Notes under the pieces: generated by a model
Told to the model about the DNA's origin: nothing
The model's database searches: none
Seen by the model: the letters and a program-made list of their open reading frames with translations, nothing else
Shown here: one piece after another, positions 1 through 6,705 of the stretch
Layout of the letters: each line of letters begins with the position of its first letter
Numbering within the stretch: the first letter of the stretch is position 1
Assembly: GCA_020024085.1 (NCBI GenBank)
Contig: JAHHUG010000053.1
Location: 1 to 9,574, forward strand
DNA length: 9,574 nt
Origin: Christensenellaceae bacterium
Lineage (GTDB): Bacteria > Bacillota > Clostridia > Christensenellales > CAAEEZ01
Direction of reading: 5' to 3'
Made by a program: the position numbers and the translations under genes

Positions 1-60
1 GATAAAATACATTAAAAATTTTATAAAAACCCCTAAAGCAATCAATCAAACAATATTGAA

Positions 61-100
61 ACAAATAAAAAAATAAAAGCAAGAAATCAATCTTGCTTTT
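61..100 (-). terminator. Intrinsic terminator of the pcrA-ligA unit
   Basis: A perfect 10-bp inverted repeat (AAAAGCAAGA at 75-84, TCTTGCTTTT at 91-100) encloses a 6-nt loop. Read on the minus strand, the stem runs straight into a long T-rich tract (forward 61-78 is almost all A), which is the classic rho-independent arrangement. It lies about 90 nt past the ligA stop codon. On the plus strand the stem is followed by only four T before AATAAT, so it is weaker in that direction, although some bidirectional use is possible. Confidence 0.9.
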
Positions 101-117
101 AATAATAAAAATATCAA

Positions 118-147
118 ATTATAACATTATTTTGCTTTGGTTTTGAA
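118..147 (-). promoter_or_regulatory. Promoter-like sequence facing the ligA terminator (candidate)
   Basis: On the minus strand TTCAAA (142-147) is followed after 18 bp by a perfect TATAAT (118-123), with the extended -10 TG at 125-126. The predicted start, near 111, is only about 10 nt before the terminator stem. Any RNA would be about 45 nt and little more than the hairpin, unless read-through feeds a gene to the left of the window. A consensus -10 box is easy to find by chance in DNA this A+T-rich, so the call is tentative. Confidence 0.3.
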
Positions 148-187
148 TAATTTATTGTTGCATTAATGAAACACTATACTAAATAAA

Positions 188-2131
188 CTACTCCTCAATC
201 ATTTTCAAAATTTCTTGTTCATTAATTATCTTTACACCCAAACTTTCTGCCTTTTGAGGTTTGCTACCAGCATCGGCTCCTGCAAGCACAAAACTTGTCT
301 TTTTAGATACTGAACCTGTTACCTTTCCACCGTGAGATTCAATAATTTTTTTCATTTCATCACGCGAATAATTATCAAGTGTACCTGTTAAAACGAATGT
401 TTTTCCAACCAATTTTTGACTAAGAAGCTCATCAGATTTTTCAAAAATCAAAATTTTTCTAAACTTCTCCAAGTATTCTAAATTTTGCTTATTTCCAAAG
501 TAATCTTCAACGGTTTTAGCCATAATCTCGCCAAAGTCCTCTATATTCATTACTTTTTCATAGCAAACATTATACAAGTTTTCCAAGGTTACAAACCTAT
601 CTGCAAGAGTTTTGGCAGCCTTATCACCAATATTATCAATACCAAGACTTGCTATAAATCTTGCAAGAGTTGTGTGTCTACTATTATCTATTGCAGTGAT
701 TAGATTGCTAATTTTTTTATCCTTAAAGCTATCTAATCCCTCAAGGTCTTCCTCGGTTAGACTATATAAATCAAGTGGGGTTTTTACTCCTCTTTCATTA
801 TAAAGTAGCTCTGCTGTTTTATCAGAAAAACCATCAATGTTCATACAAGATTTTTTTGCAAAGTGCGTAAGTGTTCGAACAATTTGAGGGGCACAATCTA
901 CTTCATTTGTGCAGTAATAAAATACTCCTCTTTTTTCAACGGGGCTTTTACAAGCTGGACATATTGTTGGTGGCACAACATCAATCGAATTTTCGTTATG
1001 CTCTGCAATACCTGTAATCTCGGGTATTACATCGTTTGACCTACGAATAAATACCGTTGAACCAATTTTGATATCTTTTTTTAGAATATCATCATAATTA
1101 TTAAGTGTTGCCCTTTGAACAGTAACTCCTGCAAGGTCAACCGGCTCAAGTATAGCAAGTGGATTAAGTTTACCCGTTCTACTAACCTGCCAAATAACAT
1201 CTTTAAGTACGGTTGTTGCCTCATCAGCTTTGAACTTGTATGCAATAGCCCACTTTGGAAACTTTTCTGTATAACCAATTTGCTCTCTTAATTCTAGGTC
1301 GTCAACCTTAATAACAACTCCATCAATCAAGAAGTCCAAACTATCCCTTTCCTCTGTGATTTTGTCAATATCTTCTTTTACACCATTATAGGAATTTTGA
1401 TTTTCAAAATGGTCTCCAACCTTAAAACCTTGTGCTTTTAAGAAATTGAACATATCTGTTTGGGTAGCAAATTCAATACCTTTTGTATATCCAATATTGT
1501 ATGCGACAACATCAAGTTTTCTGCTTGCTGTAACCTTTGGATTAAGGTTTCTAATAGCTCCAGCTGCTGCATTCCTTGCATTTTTAAGTGGAATATCGGC
1601 TGTTTCATTGTATTGTTCTAGGCTTGATAATCGCATTATTCCCTCGCCTTGAATCTCAATTTCACCATCGAAATCTATCGCAAGTGGAACAGTTCTAATA
1701 GTTTTTACCTGCTCGGTAACATCTTCGCCCTCAATACCATTACCTCTAGTTGATGCTTTTTCAAGCTTGCCACCTTTATAGTAAAGATTGATTGTAAGAC
1801 CATCAAATTTGTACTCGGTAGTAAGTTTTGGAACATAACCGATTGCCTTTTCTACCCTATCTAACCAAGCTGAAAACTCCTCTAAACTTTGGCATTTACC
1901 AAGGCTATAAAGTCTCTTTTTGTGGACATATGTGCCAAACTCCTTTATAGGTTCTCCACCAACTCTTTTGGTTGGAGAGTTTTGTAAAACTACACCTGTC
2001 TCCTTTTCAAGAGCAACAAGCTCATCATATAATTTATCAAATTCACCATCACTAATGGTGGGATTATCAAGAACATAATAATTGTAACAATGCTTGTTAA
2101 GTATCTCTACAAGCTCTTGCATTCTATCCAT
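188..2131 (-). CDS. ligA: NAD+-dependent DNA ligase LigA (divergent subfamily)
   Basis: Seals nicks in duplex DNA with NAD+ as adenylate donor, in replication and excision repair (family knowledge). The 647 residues carry the full LigA order: Ia domain (about 1-60), adenylation domain with KFDG (nucleophile K108), E163, R186/R194, DGVVIK (D270, K275) and YKF (K299), then the OB fold, a four-Cys zinc finger (C391, C394, C407, C413), helix-hairpin-helix repeats (about 425-560) and a BRCT domain (about 572-647). Spacing from K108 to these residues tracks the E. coli catalytic set, so it should be active. Several usually invariant signatures differ: TRGNG for TRGDG, QGE for RGE, VSRTG for VGRTG and ATLNN for ATLHN. 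The first ATG is chosen because GGAGGT lies 5 nt upstream; a second ATG at codon 4 is too far from it. The start overlaps the pcrA end by 8 nt. The stop is TAG. Confidence 0.96.
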   Translation of the reverse strand: MDRMQELVEILNKHCYNYYVLDNPTISDGEFDKLYDELVALEKETGVVLQNSPTKRVGGEPIKEFGTYVHKKRLYSLGKCQSLEEFSAWLDRVEKAIGYVPKLTTEYKFDGLTINLYYKGGKLEKASTRGNGIEGEDVTEQVKTIRTVPLAIDFDGEIEIQGEGIMRLSSLEQYNETADIPLKNARNAAAGAIRNLNPKVTASRKLDVVAYNIGYTKGIEFATQTDMFNFLKAQGFKVGDHFENQNSYNGVKEDIDKITEERDSLDFLIDGVVIKVDDLELREQIGYTEKFPKWAIAYKFKADEATTVLKDVIWQVSRTGKLNPLAILEPVDLAGVTVQRATLNNYDDILKKDIKIGSTVFIRRSNDVIPEITGIAEHNENSIDVVPPTICPACKSPVEKRGVFYYCTNEVDCAPQIVRTLTHFAKKSCMNIDGFSDKTAELLYNERGVKTPLDLYSLTEEDLEGLDSFKDKKISNLITAIDNSRHTTLARFIASLGIDNIGDKAAKTLADRFVTLENLYNVCYEKVMNIEDFGEIMAKTVEDYFGNKQNLEYLEKFRKILIFEKSDELLSQKLVGKTFVLTGTLDNYSRDEMKKIIESHGGKVTGSVSKKTSFVLAGADAGSKPQKAESLGVKIINEQEILKMIEE

Positions 2132-4307
2132 TATATACCTCCACTGGTGCTATCTCTAGTGAGAACTTTTTAATACCTAATCCATCAAAAGCTATTGATG
2201 CAACGCCACTACTTGTGACTGAAATAATTGTACCAATACCAAACGCCTTATGTTTAACCTTTGTACCAGCCTTGAATACTGACAAATCTTTCTCCTTTTT
2301 AGGAGCCTGTACTACACCCTCAACACTAGATGCACTAGAAACATTGTTGATGCTATACTTGTTGGTATCCACCTTTTTAGCTTGTACAACTTGCTTTTTA
2401 GGAGGTTGCTTAACATTAAGACCTTCCAAAATCTCCTCTATAAAACAGCTTTTTTGATAATACTTTATTGAATTAAAGCGAAATCTTGTAGCACAATAGG
2501 TAAGAACTAACTTTTGCATTGCACGAGTAACTGCAACATACATTAGCCTTCTCTCTTCCTCAAGTCTACCCTCTTCAACACTTAATGATGAAGGGAAAGT
2601 GCCTTCCTCAAGACCTACTACAAATACCACCTTGAACTCTAGTCCCTTTACTGCGTGAATTGTAGCTAGACGGATATAATTATCATCTTCGACATTATCG
2701 GTATCAGTAAGTAATGCAACCGATTGCAAATAATTGATAATGGTTGTATCCTTATTATCCTTTGTAAAGTCGCTAATACTTGCAATATATGTAGCAATAT
2801 TTTCAAGTTTGTCGTTGGATTCCTGCTTTTCTTGTAATTGCTTATAGGCATCTTCGATTGGAACAACTTGAAGCAAGTACTCTGCAAATTCGATAGGTGT
2901 AGCCGTTAAGCTCTTATCAATAAGTTTAATAAGAACATCTCTAAATGCACCAACTTTCATTTTGACTGAACTTGTAAAAGAGTCGTTATTGTCGATATTA
3001 AGGATAACATCTATCAAATCAATATTGTTATTTTTTGCATAATCGACAAGTTTTTGAATGGTTGTGTCGCCAATTTGCCTAGCTGGGAAGTTGATAATTC
3101 TAACAATTGCATCTTGGTCTTTTGGATTACAACTTGCTCTAAAATAAGCATTAATTGTTTTGATTTCCTCTCTTTCAAAGAACTTGTAACCACCATAAAT
3201 TTTGTATGGCATATTATACAAATTTAGCTTTTCTTCAAACAGCCTACTGATTGCACTGGTACGATAAAGTACTGCAATATCACTGTATTTATAGCCATTT
3301 TGTACTAGTTTATACACATTGTTAATTACATACTCTGCCTCGGATTTATCCGACCTACAAGGCACAATCTCTACATTTGGACCATTTGGAGCATTTGTCC
3401 ATAAGGTTTTGTCAATTCTTTCGGTGTTGTTTTTGATAACGGCATTTGCAACCCTAAGGATATTTGCAGTACTACGATAATTTTGTTCAAGCTTGTAAAC
3501 TGCAACATTTTTGTAGTCCTTTTTAAAGCTTATGATATTCCTAATATCTGCACCTCGCCAGCTATAAATACCTTGGTCCTCATCACCAACAACGAAAATA
3601 TTATTGTGGTAACTTGATAGCATTTTTACAAGCAAATATTGCATACCATTTGTGTCTTGGAACTCGTCGATATGGATATATCTAAACCTTTTTTGGTACT
3701 TTTCAAGCACATTAGGACAAATTGTAAATAACTTAATAGTATCTACAATTAAATCGTCAAAATCGACTGCATTGCTAACCTTTTTGTATTCCTCGTACTC
3801 ATCGTACACAAGTTTTGCTTGAAATAAAACCTCTGCATCAAAGTCAAATTTCAATTTTTCCTCAATATTATGAGGTCCTATACCAAAATTTTTGGCATAA
3901 TATATAACATCTATAACGGCTTTTACAAGGCTTTTGTCAAATGCTTTTTCCTTGCAAATCCTCTTTAAAATCTTTTTAGTATCGTCGGCATCAAGGATAG
4001 AAAAATTATCCCCAAGACCTATACCTGAACCATCAACTCGTAAAACTTTAGCACAAAATGAGTGGAATGTCGATATCCAAACACCCTCTCCATCGCACTC
4101 CTTTGCTATTCTTTCCTTCATTTCCATTGCAGCTTTGTTGGTAAAAGTAATAGCTAAAATTTGGTATGGCAACACGCCTAAATCTTTAATTAGGTGTGAA
4201 ACTCTTGCTGTAAGTACTCTAGTTTTACCACTGCCTGCACCTGCAAGTACTAGCACTGGTCCTTCAGTATGTTCTACTGGTAAAATTTGTTGCTCGTTTA
4301 ATTGCAT
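2124..4307 (-). CDS. pcrA: ATP-dependent DNA helicase PcrA/UvrD (superfamily 1A)
   Basis: A 3'-to-5' DNA helicase for nucleotide excision and mismatch repair, rolling-circle plasmid replication and removal of stalled RNA polymerase (family knowledge). At 727 residues it has the usual PcrA length. Visible motifs in order: Q-motif near the N-terminus, Walker A AGAGSGKT (22-29, K28), motif Ia TFTNKAA (54-60), Ib STFHSF (79-84), motif II DEFQDT (214-219), motif III GDEDQGIYSWRGA (241-253), motif IV QNYRST (275-280), motif V with ATIHAVKGLEF (548-558), and motif VI with RLMYVAVTRA (587-596). A Lys/Gln-rich linker leads to a C-terminal Tudor-like RNA-polymerase-binding domain (about 678-727). An AGGAG lies 6 nt before the ATG. 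It precedes ligA in a co-transcribed pair, as in many Firmicutes. pcrB, often present upstream, is absent. The stop is TAG. Confidence 0.97.
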   Translation of the reverse strand: MQLNEQQILPVEHTEGPVLVLAGAGSGKTRVLTARVSHLIKDLGVLPYQILAITFTNKAAMEMKERIAKECDGEGVWISTFHSFCAKVLRVDGSGIGLGDNFSILDADDTKKILKRICKEKAFDKSLVKAVIDVIYYAKNFGIGPHNIEEKLKFDFDAEVLFQAKLVYDEYEEYKKVSNAVDFDDLIVDTIKLFTICPNVLEKYQKRFRYIHIDEFQDTNGMQYLLVKMLSSYHNNIFVVGDEDQGIYSWRGADIRNIISFKKDYKNVAVYKLEQNYRSTANILRVANAVIKNNTERIDKTLWTNAPNGPNVEIVPCRSDKSEAEYVINNVYKLVQNGYKYSDIAVLYRTSAISRLFEEKLNLYNMPYKIYGGYKFFEREEIKTINAYFRASCNPKDQDAIVRIINFPARQIGDTTIQKLVDYAKNNNIDLIDVILNIDNNDSFTSSVKMKVGAFRDVLIKLIDKSLTATPIEFAEYLLQVVPIEDAYKQLQEKQESNDKLENIATYIASISDFTKDNKDTTIINYLQSVALLTDTDNVEDDNYIRLATIHAVKGLEFKVVFVVGLEEGTFPSSLSVEEGRLEEERRLMYVAVTRAMQKLVLTYCATRFRFNSIKYYQKSCFIEEILEGLNVKQPPKKQVVQAKKVDTNKYSINNVSSASSVEGVVQAPKKEKDLSVFKAGTKVKHKAFGIGTIISVTSSGVASIAFDGLGIKKFSLEIAPVEVYNG
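2137..2142 (-). promoter_or_regulatory. ligA Shine-Dalgarno sequence inside pcrA
   Basis: A perfect GGAGGT sits 5 nt before the ligA ATG and within the last codons of pcrA. It fixes the ligA start, and with the 8-nt overlap it suggests translational coupling of helicase and ligase. Confidence 0.85.
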
Positions 4308-4313
4308 AATATA

Positions 4314-4354
4314 CTCCTAATTATTAGTATATCATAGCAAGCCTTTTTTTTCAA
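4314..4354 (-). promoter_or_regulatory. pcrA promoter and Shine-Dalgarno sequence
   Basis: The minus strand carries TTGAAA (4349-4354), a 17-bp spacer and TATACT (4326-4331), with an extended -10 TG two bases upstream. This is a near-consensus housekeeping sigma-factor promoter. The predicted start is near 4319. AGGAG (4314-4318) follows immediately and lies 6 nt from the ATG, so the leader would be only about 12 nt. No clear terminator separates the upstream 108-codon gene, so pcrA may also receive read-through transcription. Confidence 0.75.
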
Positions 4355-4383
4355 TCTTGTAATAACCCTTTACGGATATTTTT

Positions 4384-4710
4384 TTACATTTCACCTACTT
4401 TTTCTCTAAGGTATCTTTTCTTCAATTTTATATAAATTTCCGATAGCTTAAATATGTATCTTTGTCTACTTGCATAATCTAAACTCTCAAAATAATCCTT
4501 GTTCATTAATCTACCAAGTGGGTTAATTACAACCTCATCGCTATCCACAATTTCCATAACTATTTTGTACATTCGTTCCTCATCAAGATAGTCAACTCCA
4601 CTGGTATGATAAACTTGTTTGTTGATAATACATTCGTTCTTTTGGAAATATCCACTTGCTAATCTTTTCTTTGCCTCATTTGCTCTTAATTTTAAGTCCT
4701 TTGATGACAT
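4384..4710 (-). CDS. Unrecognised 108-residue protein upstream of pcrA
   Basis: I do not recognise the family. An upstream in-frame ATG at 4723-4725 would give 113 residues, but the ATG at 4708-4710 has AGGGAG exactly 6 nt before it, while the upstream ATG has no spaced Shine-Dalgarno, so I take the shorter form. The protein is rich in charged residues and probably mostly helical. It has no signal peptide or membrane segment, and a single Cys at residue 27. The N-terminal 20 residues are Lys/Arg/Ala-rich. The middle (about 39-65) is acidic and then hydrophobic. The C-terminal half (about 63-104) contains INPLGRL, YFESL and RQRYIFKLSEIYIKLKKRY, and looks like a conserved amphipathic helical module with a basic end. 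It precedes pcrA by about 75 nt in the same orientation. Codon use resembles its neighbours, so it is likely a genuine protein. Confidence 0.8.
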   Translation of the reverse strand: MSSKDLKLRANEAKKRLASGYFQKNECIINKQVYHTSGVDYLDEERMYKIVMEIVDSDEVVINPLGRLMNKDYFESLDYASRQRYIFKLSEIYIKLKKRYLREKVGEM

Positions 4711-4716
4711 AATAAT

Positions 4717-4723
4717 CTCCCTC
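4717..4723 (-). promoter_or_regulatory. Shine-Dalgarno sequence deciding the start of the 108-residue gene
   Basis: GAGGGAG lies 6 nt before the ATG at 4708-4710. It overlaps the upstream in-frame ATG (4723-4725), which argues that the latter is not the initiation codon. Confidence 0.75.
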
Positions 4724-4777
4724 ATCTCATAAATTTAAAAATCTTTTTTCTCTTAACTTCCGTATCAAATTAAGGCT

Positions 4778-4805
4778 ATTTTAATACAAATAATTTATTC
4801 AGCAA
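4778..4805 (-). promoter_or_regulatory. Candidate promoter for the 108-residue gene
   Basis: On the minus strand TTGCTG (4800-4805), 16 bp and TAAAAT (4778-4783) form a weak promoter match that would leave a leader of about 60 nt. The -35 box overlaps the first of the direct repeats at 4793-4830, so a protein bound there could compete with polymerase. The -35 match is only three of six and the surroundings are A+T-rich, so this is tentative. Confidence 0.3.
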
Positions 4806-4830
4806 CGGGATTTATCAGCATTTATTCAGT
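4793..4830. repeat. Three short direct repeats (candidate operator)
   Basis: The plus strand reads ATTTATTCAGCA (4793-4804), ATTTATCAGCA (4810-4820) and ATTTATTCAGT (4820-4830). These are three same-orientation copies of ATTTAT(T)CAG, the second lacking one T and overlapping the third by one base. They lie about 85-120 nt upstream of the 108-codon gene, at the candidate -35 box. Clustered short direct repeats of this kind can bind regulators. Their function here is inferred only from arrangement. Confidence 0.4.
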
Positions 4831-4850
4831 TTTATTTGAATTTAGAACGA

Positions 4851-4868
4851 CAATATTTCAAAATATTG
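4851..4868. repeat. Perfect inverted repeat, 8-bp arms
   Basis: CAATATTT (4851-4858) and AAATATTG (4861-4868) are separated by only two bases. The near-continuous dyad is more like a dimer-binding site than an RNA hairpin. Arms made almost wholly of A and T lower its significance. Confidence 0.35.
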
Positions 4869-4905
4869 AATAGTTTTGAGAAAATTACAAAAAAATTGAT
4901 TTTGC

Positions 4906-4943
4906 ATAAATATGCTAATAAGTGATATTTTGTGCATATTTAT
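4906..4943. repeat. Perfect inverted repeat, 10-bp arms
   Basis: ATAAATATGC (4906-4915) is the exact reverse complement of GCATATTTAT (4934-4943), with an 18-nt spacer. The left arm is itself part of a shorter palindrome, GCATAAATATGC (4904-4915), so two alternative hairpins are possible. No U-tract follows on either strand, so it is not a terminator. Confidence 0.4.
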
Positions 4944-4969
4944 TGATTTATTATTAAATATTACTTATT

Positions 4970-5032
4970 TTTACTTAATTTTCGACAATATTATAAATTA
5001 ATATACATTTTATATTATGCGAAAATTGTAAA
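4970..5032. repeat. Long interrupted inverted repeat
   Basis: TTTAC-tt-AATTTTCG (4970-4984) pairs with CGAAAATT-GTAAA (5020-5032). This gives 13 bp interrupted only by a two-base bulge, around a 35-nt A+T-rich loop that can pair further imperfectly. It could be a structured RNA element, a decayed small mobile element, or chance. No promoter that would transcribe it could be identified with confidence. Confidence 0.35.
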
Positions 5033-5075
5033 TAAAAATATAAAAATACTGATTTTTGTATATGTTTTGAAAATT

Positions 5076-5108
5076 TTAAAATAAAAAAAGGCAGTACAAA
5101 AACTGCCT
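5076..5108 (-). terminator. Intrinsic terminator of the nth-nfnAB-obgE-yhbY operon
   Basis: A 7-bp perfect stem (AGGCAGT at 5089-5095, ACTGCCT at 5102-5108) has a 6-nt loop. On the minus strand it is followed by seven T, then A and four more T. It starts 28 nt past the yhbY stop. The stem is the most G+C-rich patch in an otherwise A+T-dominated stretch, typical of a rho-independent terminator. Confidence 0.92.
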
Positions 5109-5135
5109 AGATTTATATATTATTTTTCTAAATAA

Positions 5136-5429
5136 TTAAAACTCAATATGGTCAAAATCTTTCTTTTTACTTTTTCTATAAAGTACAATTTTATTGCCGA
5201 TTGCACATACTGGCTCTGCTTTAAGTTTCTCTGCAAGCTCTTGCAAAACACCTGCTGGGCTATCCATATTGTTTTTAAGTACGGTAATTTTGATAAGCTC
5301 TCTGCACTCTAGTGCCTTTGAGATATCCTCTACCATATTGTCAGTAATTCCACCCTTTCCAACTTGGAAAATTGGGTCAATTACCATTGCTTTTCCTCTT
5401 AAATTACTTCTTTGTTTACTGTTTAACAT
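5136..5429 (-). CDS. yhbY: YhbY-type ribosome-assembly RNA-binding protein (CRM domain)
   Basis: A small CRM-domain protein that binds pre-50S ribosomal particles and helps large-subunit maturation (family knowledge). At 97 residues it is of normal family length. The N-terminus KQRSNLRGKA (5-14), the conserved GKGG loop (residues 24-27) following PIFQV, the RELIKITVL strand and the closing IGNKIVLYR are all present. The C-terminal tail is basic, then acidic (KSKKKDFDHIEF). The start has AGGTG four bases upstream, overlapping the obgE stop, and the two genes are 10 nt apart. The obgE-yhbY pairing is common and functionally sensible, since both act on the 50S subunit. nadD, which often follows in Firmicutes, is replaced here by the terminator. 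Confidence 0.95.
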   Translation of the reverse strand: MLNSKQRSNLRGKAMVIDPIFQVGKGGITDNMVEDISKALECRELIKITVLKNNMDSPAGVLQELAEKLKAEPVCAIGNKIVLYRKSKKKDFDHIEF

Positions 5430-5439
5430 CTTTCACCTA

Positions 5440-6705
5440 CTAATCTATTAACTCAAATTCTATATCTGATACATAAATTGTATCACCCTCAACTGCACCT
5501 CTACGATAAAGTTCCTTAATAATGCCCTTTTCTCTAAGCACCTTTTGGAAGTAGTTGAACGAATCAATATCGTCAAGTACAACATTTCTTGCTAATTTAT
5601 CAATAAATCCACCTTGAACCTCATAAGTATGGTCATCAAGTTGTGTGATTTCGTATCTATTTTCGTCAGGCTTTTCGAACTCGTAGTAGTCTGTCTCAAA
5701 TGGCTCTAACTTTGGTAATGTTTGAAGCACATTGTAAATTTCGTCTAATAGTTCCTTTGTACCATCATGAGTAATTGCTGATATTGTAAATACCTTTTTA
5801 CCAATTGCCTTTTCAAATTCTGCAATCTTCTCCTCTTTATTTTCATATAATAGGTCGGTTTTATTTAGTACTACGATTTGTGGAGTTTCTGCAACTTTAC
5901 TAGAATAATTTGCAAGCTCGCTATTGATTTTTTCGTAATCCTCAACTGCATTTCTACCCTCAATCTCCGAAATATCTACTAAATGAACTATTAGTCTAAC
6001 CCTCTCGATATGTCTTAAAAACTCGTGTCCTAGTCCAAGTCCCTCACTTGCACCCTCGATTAGTCCCGGAATATCTGCAATTACGAAACTGTTATCGTAC
6101 AAATTAACTACACCAAGGTTTGGATTTAGGGTTGTAAAGTGGTAATTTGCAATCTTTGGCTTTGCACTTGTTAAAACTGAAAGCAAGGTCGACTTGCCAA
6201 CATTTGGGAAACCTACAAGTCCAACATCGGCAATAGTTTTAAGCTCTAGTTTTACATGGTATTCTATTGTTTTTTCGCCCTTTTGAGAAAAACTTGGTGC
6301 TTTTCGTTGGCTTGTAACAAACTTGGCATTACCCTTGCCACCTCTTCCACCAGGAAGAACAACTTTCATTTCTCCATCATTGAAAAAGTCTGCAATAATT
6401 TGGTCAGTTTCAATATCCTTTAGTAGTGTACCACAAGGCACTTTGATAATCATATCTTGTCCACACTTGCCAGCTTGTCTCTTTTTGTTACCATTTTCGC
6501 CATTTTCTGCACGATAATGCACCTTATACTTAAAATCTATAAGGGTGTTTAGGTTTTTATCAGCAACAAAAATGATACTTCCACCATTTCCACCATCGCC
6601 ACCATCGGGACCACCATTCGCAACAAACTTCTCCCTATGAAATGATGTAGCACCATCGCCACCATTACCAGCTTTTATATATATTTTTGCTATGTCTAAA
6701 AACAT
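5440..6705 (-). CDS. obgE: Obg/CgtA GTPase, ribosome assembly and stress
   Basis: An essential GTPase in most bacteria, binding the 50S subunit and linked to ppGpp and the stress response (family knowledge). The 421 residues show three domains: the glycine-rich Obg fold (about 1-158), the G domain with G1 GFPNVGKS (165-172), G2 HFTTLNPNLG (T191/T192), G3 DIPGLIEGA (211-219), G4 NKTD (281-284) and G5 SA (309-310), and a C-terminal OCT domain (about 345-421). All nucleotide-binding motifs are intact. The first ATG shares its A with the nfnB TAA stop (TAATG), and AGAGGT lies about 7 nt upstream. Its usual upstream partners, the ribosomal protein genes rplU and rpmA, are missing. It sits instead behind a redox enzyme. 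Confidence 0.97.
   Translation of the reverse strand: MFLDIAKIYIKAGNGGDGATSFHREKFVANGGPDGGDGGNGGSIIFVADKNLNTLIDFKYKVHYRAENGENGNKKRQAGKCGQDMIIKVPCGTLLKDIETDQIIADFFNDGEMKVVLPGGRGGKGNAKFVTSQRKAPSFSQKGEKTIEYHVKLELKTIADVGLVGFPNVGKSTLLSVLTSAKPKIANYHFTTLNPNLGVVNLYDNSFVIADIPGLIEGASEGLGLGHEFLRHIERVRLIVHLVDISEIEGRNAVEDYEKINSELANYSSKVAETPQIVVLNKTDLLYENKEEKIAEFEKAIGKKVFTISAITHDGTKELLDEIYNVLQTLPKLEPFETDYYEFEKPDENRYEITQLDDHTYEVQGGFIDKLARNVVLDDIDSFNYFQKVLREKGIIKELYRRGAVEGDTIYVSDIEFELID

Larger units (their letters stand above)
4724..5075. other. A+T-rich intergenic region without a supported gene
   Basis: Between the yhbY terminator and the 108-codon gene there is about 350 nt with very few G or C. Beyond the candidate promoter and the repeats listed separately, I see no gene. 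Two short open frames (29 codons on plus, 31 on minus) have no Shine-Dalgarno sequence. TTACTTA occurs twice 10 nt apart (4961 and 4971). No tRNA-like, riboswitch-like or other recognised RNA fold was found. Confidence 0.6.

Noticed and set aside
3934..4320. A 128-codon plus-strand frame antisense to the start of pcrA, and other long plus-strand frames opposite obgE and nfnB (for example 6709-7155)
   Set aside because: They lie exactly opposite well-supported genes, encode low-complexity Ser/Leu/Pro/Ala/Ile-rich products, and have no ribosome site or recognisable domain.
4324..4383. A possible terminator between the orphan gene and pcrA (T/A runs around 4344-4383)
   Set aside because: No stem with more than a few base pairs precedes a T-run on the minus strand. 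The A-run is better explained as part of the pcrA promoter spacer.
4842..4937. A minus-strand 31-codon frame in the intergenic region
   Set aside because: No ribosome-binding site, and composition is that expected of random A+T-rich DNA. Its end crosses the 8-bp inverted repeat.
4912..5001. A plus-strand 29-codon frame encoding a very hydrophobic peptide, resembling a small type I toxin
   Set aside because: No Shine-Dalgarno precedes it and no promoter or antisense RNA partner could be shown. Random A+T-rich sequence readily encodes Ile/Leu/Phe/Tyr-rich peptides.
4724..5075. The A+T-rich repeat region as a replication origin or plasmid iteron region
   Set aside because: No DnaA boxes were recognised, and no dnaA, rep or partition gene is nearby. 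The three short repeats are too few and too short.
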